A stretch of DNA of 64,000 nucleotides from Acidobacteria bacterium UBA2990. GTDB taxonomy: Bacteria; Acidobacteriota; Vicinamibacteria; Vicinamibacterales; UBA8438. The stretch is from NCBI GenBank assembly GCA_002347025.1, contig DEAE01000024.1:113049-177048 (forward strand), read 5' to 3'. The notes beneath the pieces are model-generated. The model was not told where the DNA came from, made no database searches, and saw only the letters and a list, made by a program, of their open reading frames with translations. Shown piece by piece: positions 43,922 through 53,252 of this stretch. Numbering within the stretch: the stretch's first letter is position 1; every line of letters starts with the position of its first letter. The translations under genes and the position numbers were made by a program.

Positions 43922-46072
43922 ATGATTAGTTTTGAGAATCTGGCCTCCAAGGTTAAAGAATCGAATCCTCAGGCAGATACCGACCTGCTGCGCCGGGCAT
44001 TTGACTTCTCGGCCACTGAGCATGCCGGGCAAACCCGTAGGTCAGGCGAACCCTATGTAAGCCATCCGCTTGAGGTGGCTTTGCTGGTTGCAGATATGCG
44101 GCTTGATGATGTCGCTATTGCTGCTGGGCTGCTTCACGATGTTGTGGAAGATACCCTGACCTCTATCGACCAGGTGCGAGAGCTGTTTGGCTCCGAGGTG
44201 GCACACCTCGTTGAAGGGGTGACGAAGATCAGTTCGATACAGTTTTTATCAAGCGAGGAAAAGCAAGCCGAGAATTTCCGCAAGATGTTGCTTGCTGTGG
44301 TTGATGACATAAGGGTGATTCTGGTCAAGCTGGCAGACCGGTTGCATAACATGCGTACGCTGGGTCATATGCCGGAAGGGCGTCGGATACCAATTGCCCA
44401 GGAAACCCTTGATATTTATGCTCCTATTGCCCATCGACTTGGCATGAAGAAGGTCAAGGACGAGCTCGAAGAGCTTGCGTTTAGGTATCTTGAACCGAAA
44501 GCTCATGAGACGCTTCGCACCTGGGTGGAAAAACGCCGGCGTGCTACTGAAACAGCGGTATTTGATTTGCAAGAGACCCTCCAGCGAACCTTGGCAGCCG
44601 CGCAGGTGCCGTTTGAAAGGGTCGAATCGCGTATCAAACGCCTTTACGGCATCCATCAGAAGATCAAACGCCAGCGTATTTCACCGGAAAAGGTCTACGA
44701 TCTCATCGCGCTTCGGGTGATAACGCCCTCTGTACGAGATTGTTATGCTGCCTTGGGCATCATTCACGAAACATGGTCTCCTGTGCCAGGGCGGTTCAAG
44801 GACTTTATCGCGATGCCGAGGGCCAACCGGTATCAGTCGCTGCACACTTCTGTGGTTAGTGGCAGGGGCGTGCCGTTTGAGGTCCAGATTCGAACTGCGA
44901 AGATGCATGTGATCGCTGAAGAAGGGATCGCCTCCCATTGGAAATACAAAGAAGGACGGATAGGAGTGAAGCCGGACGAGCAACATTTTGCTTGGTTGCG
45001 ACAATTGCTTGAATGGCAACAGGAAGTTCGTGACCCTCGGGAGTTTATCAACAACCTTAAGGTGGATCTCTATCCAGACGAGGTTTATACCTTCACTCCT
45101 AAGGGTGAGGTCAAGGCTCTGCCTCGGGGTGCAACCCCGATCGACTTTGCTTACAGCATTCATACTGATGTCGGGCACCAGTGTGTTGGTGCTCGAGTGA
45201 ATGGCCGAATGGTACCGGTTCGGACAAGGTTGGATAGCGGAGATATAGTGGAAGTGGTCACTGCTCCTGGGCGTACACCGAAGCGGGATTGGCTAAATAT
45301 CGTTGTTACATCCCGTGCTCGAAACAGAATCAAGCACTTCATTCATGCCGATGAAAAACTCCGCGCGGTAGAACTAGGTAGGAAGCTGTTTGGTAAAGAG
45401 TTACGGCGATTTGGCTTGAATGTGAAATCAGTGCTTGAACCTGTCTCCTTGAGGCGTGTTGTCGACGATTTAGACGTTCAACGGGAAGACGATATTTTTG
45501 CTGCTATTGGTTATGGGAAGGTGTCAGCTCTATCAGTTTTGGGGAAACTGGTACCGCAGCAGCTCAAGGAGCCCTCTGGGGCTACGTCGGTTGGAGCTGT
45601 GGTCAGACGCGTCTTTCGGTCTAAAGAAGATACGGTAAAGGTTAGAGGATTTGATGATTTGATGGTGTTTCGAGCTCGTTGTTGCAACCCCATTCTGGGC
45701 GAGAAAATTGTTGGTTACGTAACTCGTGGTAAGGGAGTCTCGGTTCATGCGGCTCGTTGTCCCAATGTGTTGAATCTGCTTTACGATCCCGACCGCCGGA
45801 TAGATGTTGTCTGGGAGAAGAGCGAAGGAGGAAAAGGCTTTGTGGTGCTGCTTGGCATTCAAGTGGAGGATCGGCAGGGTATCTTGGCCGATGTAACCTC
45901 AAGAATTGCCGGGCTAGGTACCAATTTGTTGAAAGTCGAAGCGACCAGTGGCGACCACCATGGGCGTATCAGGTTCACCATGGAGATTGAAGATCTGAAG
46001 CATTTGCAACGTCTCGTTAAAGTGATTCGAGGTGTGTCTGGAGTGCTTGAAGTTGAGCGATTGATGCACTGA
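43922..46072 (+). CDS. relA: Bifunctional (p)ppGpp synthetase/hydrolase (Rel/Spo family)
   Basis: Makes and degrades the stringent-response alarmone. The hydrolase HD domain has SHPLEVALLVADMRLD near residue 47 and GLLHDVVEDT near 70. The synthetase domain lies at about 235-350 (RIKRLYGIHQKIKRQ, VYDLIALRVITPS, NRYQSLHTSV, FEVQIRT). The TGS domain is at about 385-450 (VYTFTPKGEVKALPRGATPIDFAY), a zinc-finger-like Cys pair in FRARCCNPILGE, and an ACT domain at the C terminus (about 645-716). All active-site motifs of both activities are present, so this is a Rel-type dual enzyme. The 716 residues are normal. The start is supported by a GGGGAAG about 11 bases upstream. Confidence 0.97.
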   Translation: MISFENLASKVKESNPQADTDLLRRAFDFSATEHAGQTRRSGEPYVSHPLEVALLVADMRLDDVAIAAGLLHDVVEDTLTSIDQVRELFGSEVAHLVEGVTKISSIQFLSSEEKQAENFRKMLLAVVDDIRVILVKLADRLHNMRTLGHMPEGRRIPIAQETLDIYAPIAHRLGMKKVKDELEELAFRYLEPKAHETLRTWVEKRRRATETAVFDLQETLQRTLAAAQVPFERVESRIKRLYGIHQKIKRQRISPEKVYDLIALRVITPSVRDCYAALGIIHETWSPVPGRFKDFIAMPRANRYQSLHTSVVSGRGVPFEVQIRTAKMHVIAEEGIASHWKYKEGRIGVKPDEQHFAWLRQLLEWQQEVRDPREFINNLKVDLYPDEVYTFTPKGEVKALPRGATPIDFAYSIHTDVGHQCVGARVNGRMVPVRTRLDSGDIVEVVTAPGRTPKRDWLNIVVTSRARNRIKHFIHADEKLRAVELGRKLFGKELRRFGLNVKSVLEPVSLRRVVDDLDVQREDDIFAAIGYGKVSALSVLGKLVPQQLKEPSGATSVGAVVRRVFRSKEDTVKVRGFDDLMVFRARCCNPILGEKIVGYVTRGKGVSVHAARCPNVLNLLYDPDRRIDVVWEKSEGGKGFVVLLGIQVEDRQGILADVTSRIAGLGTNLLKVEATSGDHHGRIRFTMEIEDLKHLQRLVKVIRGVSGVLEVERLMH

Positions 46073-46133
46073 TTGTATGGTGGTGGGTCTTGAGAACCCT
46101 GACCTGTTGGCTGTCTACTGGGTCCTAGATAAA

Positions 46134-46526
46134 CTAGCCCACATGAGCGATGGCATCGATTTCAACCAAGACTCCTTTAGGCAGCCCGGAAACTTCCACA
46201 GTAGCCCGAGCCGGAGCTGGGTGACTGAAATAGCTACCATATGCATTGTTGACCGCTGAGAAATCGCGGAGATCAGTCAGGAAAATCGTGCTGCGTACGA
46301 CCTGATCGTAACTTGCTCCTGCGGCTTCGAGAATGGCACCTAGGTTTTGCATAACTCGATGAGTCTGGTCCTCAACTCCATGACCAATAACATCTCCGGT
46401 CACGGGGTCTAGTGGGATTTGGCCAGACACAAAGAGAAGGGCTCCAGCACGAACCGCTTGGGAATAGGGACCAATCGCTGCGGGTGCTGCAGCGGTCTCG
46501 ATGGCTAGGCGCTCCGTGTGGCTCAT
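46134..46526 (-). CDS. ridA: RidA family enamine/imine deaminase
   Basis: Removes reactive 2-aminoacrylate and similar enamines produced by PLP enzymes. AAPAAIGPYSQAVRAG at the N terminus, VSGQIPLDPVTGDV, NLGAILEAAGASYDQVVRSTIFLTD, and the signature PAPARATVEVSGLPKGVLVEIDAIA with the catalytic Arg. The 130 residues match the family exactly. It converges with relA and lies 30 bp downstream of rpmB on the same strand. Confidence 0.96.
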   Translation of the reverse strand: MSHTERLAIETAAAPAAIGPYSQAVRAGALLFVSGQIPLDPVTGDVIGHGVEDQTHRVMQNLGAILEAAGASYDQVVRSTIFLTDLRDFSAVNNAYGSYFSHPAPARATVEVSGLPKGVLVEIDAIAHVG

Positions 46527-46556
46527 GTGTTACTTGGCACGAGAATGCTTTAGCAG

Positions 46557-46748
46557 TTAGGCAGCTTTGACAACTTTGTTCGATCGCAGGCAGCGTGTGC
46601 AGACTCGGATGCGCTTGATTCCTCCATTGATGACCGCCTTGACACGCTGAATGTTGGCTTCGAATCGTCGCCGTGTGACATTGTGTGCGTGACTGACATT
46701 TCTGCCAACAGCCGGACCCTTCCCGCATATATCGCAACGTTTTGCCAT
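46557..46748 (-). CDS. rpmB: 50S ribosomal protein L28
   Basis: Ribosomal large-subunit protein. KRCDICGKGPAVGRNVSHAHN at the N terminus with a CxxC, and IRVCTRCLRSNKV at the end with a second CxxC: the zinc-binding (C+) form. The 63 residues are the standard length. GGTGG lies about seven bases before the ATG at 46748. It stands alone, with rpmG not adjacent. A -10-like TATAGT lies about 40 bases upstream. Confidence 0.97.
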   Translation of the reverse strand: MAKRCDICGKGPAVGRNVSHAHNVTRRRFEANIQRVKAVINGGIKRIRVCTRCLRSNKVVKAA

Positions 46749-46870
46749 ATGTTTTCCACCAAGGTTTCTTACTCGAACCGCTTACTATAGCAGATTATTG
46801 CTTCGGTTCTGAAACGAACCCTCCTAGGCTAAACTGTTTGACACCCACCACTTGCCGAGAACAGCGAAGT

Positions 46871-47530
46871 TTAGGGGATTATGACCCTCTGGGAAGATTG
46901 CGGCTGTTGCAACGGTTTTGCAGATTCTGGTTGTTCCTCACCGAAGGCAGCGTTCAGACGACCGATTAGCGCCAGATACGCCTTCTTGCCCCCTTCCAGA
47001 GAGGAGTCGGCTTGCGTAGCGGCCCTTTCGACCAGCTGCAAAACAACGATTAAGTCTTGGGCGGTTGCCGCTGGCCGCTGGAGGGATTCAATTAACGGCC
47101 TCAATTCCTTTGCGAGCTGCTCAGCGGGCAGTGAAGATGGGCGGTGCTCGTAAATGATACCTTTACTCGCTGTGCTGTAGGTTGCGGCCAGTGCGTGTGC
47201 TGTGTCGGCGATGATTTTGTCGTTGACTGGAAGTCTGGCAGCTTGGTCCTGTTGGTAGAACAGTTTTTGGACTAGAAAAAACAGTTCGTATTGGCGTTGT
47301 GTGAGTCCCTTCATAAGTGGAACCAGAAAACGAGTGTCACGTTCCTGCTGACGTTGTATTGAGGCTGGTGGGTGGGTGCGTGCAACCGCAAGGTAACCAC
47401 AGTCGGATGGGCACTGGATCTCGGTTAGTCGTTTGGTGCCACAGCAGCCCGCGCAGATTTGTTTTCCAAGGGCTGGGCAAGCTCGTCGACCACGCCGAGT
47501 TTGGCAGAGTGGGCAGGTTGTTCGGGTCAT
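46871..47530 (-). CDS. Uncharacterised Cys-cluster protein (CCGTKR family)
   Basis: I do not know a named function. The 219-residue protein starts with a dense zinc-binding-like region: CPLCQTRRGRRACPALGKQICAGCCGTKR, then IQCPSDCGYL, nine Cys in the first 45 residues (positions shown in two parts: CPLC near 6, CAGCCGTKR near 25, CPSDC near 39). The rest is helical, with RDTRFLVPLMKGLTQRQYELFF, KGIIYEHRP and a Gln/Pro-rich tail. It has no membrane segment. Such proteins appear to be widespread in Acidobacteriota, as I recall them; nucleic-acid or ribosome binding is only a guess from the zinc region and the position next to rpmB. Confidence 0.82.
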   Translation of the reverse strand: MTRTTCPLCQTRRGRRACPALGKQICAGCCGTKRLTEIQCPSDCGYLAVARTHPPASIQRQQERDTRFLVPLMKGLTQRQYELFFLVQKLFYQQDQAARLPVNDKIIADTAHALAATYSTASKGIIYEHRPSSLPAEQLAKELRPLIESLQRPAATAQDLIVVLQLVERAATQADSSLEGGKKAYLALIGRLNAAFGEEQPESAKPLQQPQSSQRVIIP

Positions 47531-48207
47531 TATGCTTGGAGGCTGTCAGTTGGAAGTTTAAGTTGGAACACTTGCTACACTAAAACGGTATCGATTACAG
47601 TGGTAAGGGCTGCCGCTCAGCCGACGCCAAACTAGGGTACTATCTCTTGATCGGTCCCGCCAAGTTGCCTCAGACAGATACCCAGAGGGTCGCACACCCA
47701 CGATCTAGTCGTCAATGGCCTGACTGAGTAGAGGCACTTCCGCTGAGTGGTTGATCTCTTCTTAGGGGCTAGGTAGGGTTTTTGGGGCTTGACGGCTATG
47801 GGCCTCAGGGGGGTATTCACCTCGGTGAGATTTTTGCCGGGCCGAGTTGAAACTTTTTTGGCTGAGAAGGCGTCTAATAAGAGGTAGGGGGGCTGCTTTA
47901 GTGGCAGTCCGTAGTCTATTCTGCTTCGCCGGTGGTAAAGAGTTGATTATGAAGAAGATGATGGATTTTCGACAAGGTCGACACCTCTGAAGGGAAGATA
48001 TTCCCCACCGGATTATTCCACTTTCATCCGAACTCAGCTCAATTCTGTTTCGTTTTGTTGGGTATCCACTTGCTTGAGACGCGGCACGGTCCTCCTATCA
48101 GGTCTGTGTTTGGCCCTATAGGCCGGGCGGGCTTGATCCGAGACGATCTGGATAGGGTTAGGTTGTGGCTGAGGTGTTTGGGAAGTGCAGTGTAAGGAGT
48201 CAATGGT
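47531..48207. other. Long gene-free divergent region before the DksA-like gene
   Basis: Nearly 680 bases without a supported gene, the longest gap in the window. Minus-strand frames at 47632-47820 and 48039-48263 have no domain, signal peptide or ribosome-binding site. T-rich patches occur near 47775 and 47855. I see no tRNA, SRP RNA, tmRNA or RNase P signature. A small RNA or a long 5' leader is possible but not shown. Confidence 0.35.
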
Positions 48208-48654
48208 ATGAAAAGCAGGTTGAATTGTATGAACGAAGAGCGGTACAGAGAGTTACGTTGCATTCTTCAAGAGCGCCGTGAGGAGATTGCTGGCGAGGTG
48301 CAGAATAAGATTCGCACTGTCAGAACAGAAGCGACCCATTCGGGAGGTCGGCGTCTCACGGACGTTAGCGAAAATTCGGAGTTGGACATCCAGGATGATA
48401 TCGAGTTCGCATTGATCCAGATGAAAGCGGAAACCCTAGCTAGGATCGCTGCGGCCTTGGTAAGGCTCGAGGAAGGTAGCTACGGGTACTGCTACGAGTG
48501 TGGTGACGAGATTGCTAATGAGAGATTGAGGGTTCTTCCCTTCGCAGCCCGATGCAGGAGTTGTGAGGAAGTGCGCGAGACTGAGCGAACCCGACAGCGC
48601 GTGCTCGCTGCACGTAGCAAGGCCGTATCTTTGTGCGGCGCAATCTCAGGTTGA
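48208..48654 (+). CDS. DksA/TraR-type C4 zinc-finger regulator
   Basis: RNA-polymerase secondary-channel type regulator. An N-terminal coiled coil (about residues 10-80) includes SENSELDIQDDIEFALIQMK with the acidic tip region, then a C4 zinc finger CYECGDEIANERLRVLPFA followed by RCRSCEE. The 148 residues are close to DksA (about 150). AAGGAG lies eight bases before the ATG at 48208. With the Rel enzyme at 43922 it could form a ppGpp-response pair, though ppGpp binding by this protein is not shown. A later ATG eight codons in is an alternative start. Confidence 0.9.
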   Translation: MKSRLNCMNEERYRELRCILQERREEIAGEVQNKIRTVRTEATHSGGRRLTDVSENSELDIQDDIEFALIQMKAETLARIAAALVRLEEGSYGYCYECGDEIANERLRVLPFAARCRSCEEVRETERTRQRVLAARSKAVSLCGAISG

Positions 48655-48926
48655 AAAGCTTTAACTGGTTTTGTTGCCTGGAAAGAGGTTTTAAGATTTT
48701 ATCGGAGGCGCTGTTATCTTCCCGGAAGCGAAGCGTGTTGCGTCTGTCGGAGTCTTGGGTGTCAACTGAACAAATGCCGAGAGCTAACTCAGACTAGTGT
48801 TGGACGATGCACCACCACAAGCAAGTGTGAGAATGCAATACTTGGGTTTTGTTCGGTGGCTGTTTAAGCCCATCATGTTTGATCAGATAGTCCGTTATAG
48901 CTTTTTATGGATTGGAGATTTTCACA

Positions 48927-51314
48927 ATGAGCGATGAGCTGGAGGTCCTCCCGGTTGAGGATTCCGATCCCGAAATCCCGGTCTCTATTCCTCCAGAATT
49001 GCCAATTTTGCCCTTAAGAGACACTGTGCTTTTTCCTAATTCTTTCATGCCGCTGGCGGTCGCCCGTGAGAGCTCTGTCCAGTTGATTGAGGAAGCGCTC
49101 TCGGACAGTCGTCTTGTTGGTGTGTTTACCCAGCTTGAGCCTGGAACCGAGGAGCCTACTCAGGATGAGTTATATCGGATAGGGACTGCGACACATATCC
49201 ACAAGATGTTTAAGCTGCCAGATGGGACCCTGCGCCTAATCGTTCAAGGGCAGGCTCGGCTTCACCTCGATGAGGTCTTGGAGACTAAGCCCTATATCAG
49301 GGGTCGTGTCCGAACCGCCGAAGAAATATTAGATGCTGGCGACCATTTAGAGATAGATGCACTGCAACGAAATATTAAGAGTAATTTCCAGCAGGTTATT
49401 TCGCTTTCCCCTCTGTTGTCTGATGATCTGCAGGCACTTGCTGAGAACATTGCCGATCCTGGAAAGCTTGCCGATTTCATTGCATCGAGTCTAACGACGA
49501 TTCAGACGTCTACCAAGCAAGAGGTATTGGGAACCCTTGATGTGCGGAAACGGATGGAGCAGTTGAACCGCACGCTAACCAAAGAACTCGAGGTTTTGGA
49601 ACTGGGTTCGAAGATTCAGTCAGAAGTTCAGTCAGAAGTAGGGAAGAGTCAACGGGAGTACTTACTGCGTGAGCAGATGAAGGCTATCCAGAAAGAATTA
49701 GGTGAAGGTGACGACCAGGCAAAGGAAATAGAAGAGCTTAAGGAAAAAATTGAGGCTGCTGGTATGCCTGATTCAGTTCAGAAGGAGGCAAACCGGGAAC
49801 TCGACCGTTTGTCTCGGATGCCGGTAGCAGCAGCCGAGTACACGGTGTCCCGTACCTATCTTGACTGGCTGGTGGCGCTGCCTTGGAATCTTCGCACTGA
49901 GGAGGTAATCGAGCTGCCTCACACGAAGGAGATACTCGATGTTGACCACACAGGACTTGAAAAGGCAAAAGACAGAATTCTTGAATACCTTGCTGTTCGG
50001 AAGTTGAACCCAGATGTGAAGGGGCCCATCCTTTGCTTTGTGGGCCCACCCGGGGTCGGCAAGACTTCCTTGGCAAAATCAATCGCTCGGTCCCTTGATC
50101 GTAAATTCGTTCGGGTATCGTTGGGTGGTATGAGGGATGAAGCAGAAATCCGCGGACATCGACGGACCTATATCGGTGCACTGCCTGGACAGATAATTCA
50201 AGGATTGCGTCGCGCTGAGTCTAAAAATCCAGTCTTTATTTTGGATGAAATTGACAAACTGGGTACTGACTTCCGTGGAGATCCTTCGTCGGCATTATTG
50301 GAGGTCCTTGATCCTGAGCAGAACAATACTTTTCGCGATCATTATCTAGATGTCCCGTTCGACCTTTCTGAGGTTTTGTTTATCACTACGGCTAATGTCC
50401 TAGATCCTCTAACACCGCCCCTCCGAGATCGTATGGAAGTTCTTGAGTTGCCTGGCTACACTGAAGAGGAGAAACTGCAAATTGCTAAAGAACATCTGCT
50501 GGAACGCCAGATTGGCAACCATGGGCTTACATTGGAGCAACTTTCTTTTGCTGACGATGCTTTGAGGGCGCTCATTAGAGGTTATACCCGTGAAGCGGGG
50601 GTCCGTAATCTCGACAGGGAGGTCGGAGCCTTATGTCGTAAGATAGCTCGTCGACACGCAGAAGGCGATTCCTCCCCAGTCAAAATTGTGCCAGAGACGG
50701 TGGCCACGATGTTGGGTGCACCTCGGTTTCAAGATGAAGAGGTGGCTGAGCGAACAAAGGATCCAGGTGTGGCTTTGGGTCTTGCTTGGACTCCTACGGG
50801 GGGGGAAGTGTTGTTTGTTGAGGCAACACGAATGCCTGGCAAAGGGCTCCTGACGTTGACTGGCCATCTTGGCGACGTGATGAAGGAGTCAGCCCGTGCT
50901 GCTCTGTCATGGTTTCGAGGGCAAACCGACACCTATGGAGTGGCTTCAGATTTCTATCAGAGTGCGGAGATCCATCTTCATGTGCCGTCAGGTGCGATTC
51001 CAAAAGATGGTCCGTCAGCTGGAGTGACAATGGTCACGGCTCTGGCGTCTGAGCTCACAGGTCGCCCTGTTAGGGGTGACCTCGCGATGACAGGTGAAAT
51101 CACCTTGTCTGGGCATGTCTTACCAGTGGGGGGCATCAAGGAAAAAGTACTCGCAGCTCGTCGACACGGTGTGTTCGAAGTAATACTGCCAAAGCAAAAT
51201 GAGAAGAATGTCAATGAAGATCTGAGCGAAGACCTACGTAATGATATGAAGATCCATTTTGTGTCGGCGATCGATGATGTGCTCAAACTGGCTTTGAAGC
51301 CAGTGTCGGCCTGA
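48927..51314 (+). CDS. lon: ATP-dependent protease Lon
   Basis: Cytosolic AAA+ serine protease for damaged and regulatory proteins. The N domain (LPILPLRDTVLFPNSFMPL), a coiled coil around 215-290, Walker A GPPGVGKTSLAKSIA near residue 372, Walker B FILDEIDKLG, and the Ser-Lys dyad in KDGPSAGVTMVTALAS (about 697) and GGIKEKVLAARRHG (about 740) are all present. I chose the ATG at 48927 (795 residues) with GGAG nine bases upstream; a TTG at 48912 is in frame but unlikely. The preceding 270 bases probably hold its promoter; I see no CIRCE element. Confidence 0.98.
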   Translation: MSDELEVLPVEDSDPEIPVSIPPELPILPLRDTVLFPNSFMPLAVARESSVQLIEEALSDSRLVGVFTQLEPGTEEPTQDELYRIGTATHIHKMFKLPDGTLRLIVQGQARLHLDEVLETKPYIRGRVRTAEEILDAGDHLEIDALQRNIKSNFQQVISLSPLLSDDLQALAENIADPGKLADFIASSLTTIQTSTKQEVLGTLDVRKRMEQLNRTLTKELEVLELGSKIQSEVQSEVGKSQREYLLREQMKAIQKELGEGDDQAKEIEELKEKIEAAGMPDSVQKEANRELDRLSRMPVAAAEYTVSRTYLDWLVALPWNLRTEEVIELPHTKEILDVDHTGLEKAKDRILEYLAVRKLNPDVKGPILCFVGPPGVGKTSLAKSIARSLDRKFVRVSLGGMRDEAEIRGHRRTYIGALPGQIIQGLRRAESKNPVFILDEIDKLGTDFRGDPSSALLEVLDPEQNNTFRDHYLDVPFDLSEVLFITTANVLDPLTPPLRDRMEVLELPGYTEEEKLQIAKEHLLERQIGNHGLTLEQLSFADDALRALIRGYTREAGVRNLDREVGALCRKIARRHAEGDSSPVKIVPETVATMLGAPRFQDEEVAERTKDPGVALGLAWTPTGGEVLFVEATRMPGKGLLTLTGHLGDVMKESARAALSWFRGQTDTYGVASDFYQSAEIHLHVPSGAIPKDGPSAGVTMVTALASELTGRPVRGDLAMTGEITLSGHVLPVGGIKEKVLAARRHGVFEVILPKQNEKNVNEDLSEDLRNDMKIHFVSAIDDVLKLALKPVSA

Positions 51315-51761
51315 TCTGTAATGTCTAGTGCGGCAAAGGTTCACACAGATGCTACAGACCTTGCCTGATGGTTCGGCTCTTAGTTGGGCAAATTACTAGC
51401 AGTGCTCCAAATAGTTTCAAGCTGAATTGCTCAGGCCGGTCAGTGGTCGGCTTTCCCAATTTTCTTCCTCATCCTCGACAGTGCCAAGCTCGATTGCTCT
51501 TGGGTTCTGTGGTTCAGTTGAGCCGATGACTTGACATCTAAATCCTTTTCAAACCTAAGTTGCCTTTGGAGGGCAATATCCTAATTGCATCTTGTCATCT
51601 TCATCGGTGGTTGATGTCTAGTAGGTCGATTGAGGGCTTGTTCCGCCTTGCGGTGCAGGGTCCTTGAGATTTACAGCTTGTAGCTTTGCGGTTGCGTTGT
51701 CGACGGACTGAGACAGGTGAATTGACTCAGCACAGTCAGCTACAAAATATGATGACATTGG
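51315..51761. other. Gene-free stretch between convergent lon and mutM
   Basis: About 450 bases with no supported gene. A short palindrome TCTGTA...TACAGA follows the lon stop and a 5-bp stem TTGCC/GGCAA lies near 51570; neither has a T run. No terminator is certain for either gene. Confidence 0.35.
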
Positions 51762-52595
51762 TCATCGCTGAAGTTCTGGAACCCAGGCGGTTGTCCTCCC
51801 GCCCACTGTAATGAACTCTATGGAATGGCCTGCTAGTTCTGAGTTGGCATTCTTGTTCCAGCGTCGATGGAACAGCCAGGTCTTCGGAAATTTCGAGGCG
51901 TCTGCATTAGCTTGGACGGCGGTTTCAATAATGTGTCGCAGGCGCAGGCGTATTATTTTGATTTCTGATTTTGAGAGCTGGTGGGTCGGTCGTTTTGGAG
52001 AAATTTTGGCTTGGTAAAGTACTTCGTCGGCTATCCAGTTGCCGACACCGGCCGCGAAACTTTGGTCAAGAAGTAACGACTTGATCGCGCCCGAGCGTCC
52101 CGTTAACCATTCCGAAAATTTTTCTAACGATGGAAGGTCGAGCAGTGGATCAAAGCCAAGCTGGCTGATAGGTGGTTCTCCAGTTGGGTCTTGTCTTAAC
52201 CGGATCCTTCCGAGCCGCCGCTTGTTGGTCATCACCAATTCTGATTCATTGGACAGGGTCAGGTGTAGTTTCGTGAACCGAGGAGGCCACTGTTTTTCCT
52301 CAACCACGTGACTTGTAACGAGTTTGATGGGGCTAGTGTTGGCTGTATGGAAGGCACCGGTCATGCCTAGGTGAAAGCACGGCCAAGGTCGTTTGTCGAG
52401 CTCAAGCCATATATGTTTGCCGCGACGCCGTGCCGCACAGACGATACGGTTCCTCAGTGCTTGACGGATCTCTGCCGCCGTCACTCCCTCGAGAACGACG
52501 GAATCTGAGGCGCAGCCTACCTCTATGATTCGATAGCCTTTTGCTGTTTGCTCGATGAGCTGCCTGGCGTGCTCGACTTCTGGTAGTTCTGGCAT
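51762..52595 (-). CDS. mutM: Formamidopyrimidine-DNA glycosylase, zincless plant/fungal type
   Basis: Base-excision repair glycosylase/AP lyase for 8-oxoguanine and FapyG. The mature N terminus is Pro-Glu (MPELPEVEHAR), with the catalytic Pro and Glu, the essential Lys in RRRGKHIWLEL, and the helix-two-turn-helix in DQSFAAGVGNWIADEVLYQA. The four Cys of the usual C-terminal zinc finger are absent. Instead the end reads FITVGGRTTAWVPELQR, the zincless finger known from plant and fungal FPG proteins, with the intercalating/phosphate-binding Arg kept. I chose the ATG at 52595 because the N-terminal Pro must follow Met; the frame is open 23 codons further up. The NUDIX gene lies 69 bp upstream. 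Confidence 0.95.
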   Translation of the reverse strand: MPELPEVEHARQLIEQTAKGYRIIEVGCASDSVVLEGVTAAEIRQALRNRIVCAARRRGKHIWLELDKRPWPCFHLGMTGAFHTANTSPIKLVTSHVVEEKQWPPRFTKLHLTLSNESELVMTNKRRLGRIRLRQDPTGEPPISQLGFDPLLDLPSLEKFSEWLTGRSGAIKSLLLDQSFAAGVGNWIADEVLYQAKISPKRPTHQLSKSEIKIIRLRLRHIIETAVQANADASKFPKTWLFHRRWNKNANSELAGHSIEFITVGGRTTAWVPELQR

Positions 52596-52664
52596 ATTTG
52601 GTGCTTCGAAGTGCGAAACCCTTTGATTCGGATGTAGTTGACAATCAAGACTGAGTTGCTTCAA

Positions 52665-53180
52665 CTAAATCAATCTCAGTCCCAGAGCGGTTTTCATATC
52701 CGGAGAGTCGTTGGCTACTAGTAGAAGAGCTTCCTCTAGAGTGAACAATCCTGCCTTAATGTCTTCGTCTTCATCTGTCTCGGCGGCGTGGGTTGGGTCT
52801 GTTAACTCGGTGAGGCGGAAGAAGATCATAAGTTCGTCAGAATATCCAGGAGTTGGAAAAAATTTTTTAAGTAGCTCGAGTTTTTGAGGTAGCTTAGCTA
52901 TTTCTTCGTGGCATTCCCGGACGGCTGCCTGTTCGGGGGTTTCGTTTGAATGGATGGTGCCGGCTGGCAGTTCCCAGGTCCATTGATCGATAGCGTAGCG
53001 GTACTGGCGAGCTAGGATTATGTGATCAGGGTCAGGCATTGGTAGTAGGACGACAGAGCCTGGATGTCTGATGACATGCATTGTTGTGACTGGGCCATGA
53101 GGAAGCCTGACCTGATCTGAACGTACAGAGAAGTTCTTGCTCGTGAAAACTGGCTTGCTTGAAAGTGTGCGTTCAGTCAT
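52665..53180 (-). CDS. NUDIX hydrolase (ADP-ribose pyrophosphatase-like)
   Basis: Hydrolyses nucleoside-diphosphate derivatives, most likely ADP-ribose. The Nudix box is GTIHSNETPEQAAVRECHEE, with all Glu ligands. ILARQYRYAIDQWTWELPAGT just before it and FFPTPGYSDE just after it are typical of the NudF-type subgroup. I chose the ATG at 53180 (171 residues); the frame is open to a TTG at 53216. It lies upstream of mutM on the same strand and downstream of rluD. Confidence 0.92.
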   Translation of the reverse strand: MTERTLSSKPVFTSKNFSVRSDQVRLPHGPVTTMHVIRHPGSVVLLPMPDPDHIILARQYRYAIDQWTWELPAGTIHSNETPEQAAVRECHEEIAKLPQKLELLKKFFPTPGYSDELMIFFRLTELTDPTHAAETDEDEDIKAGLFTLEEALLLVANDSPDMKTALGLRLI

Positions 53181-53252
53181 ATAAAGGTTCTCGGCGGTCG
53201 CCGCTGGTGGTCTCAAAGGTTGAGGCGAAGCTGGCCATGAGACAAGCGGAAG

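Noticed and set aside
44681..45178. 165-codon frame on minus inside relA
   Set aside because: Fully opposite the conserved synthetase and TGS domains, no start signal, no domain.
48655..48926. Heat-shock (CIRCE) operator before lon
   Set aside because: No TTAGCACTC-N9-GAGTGCTAA-like inverted repeat is present.
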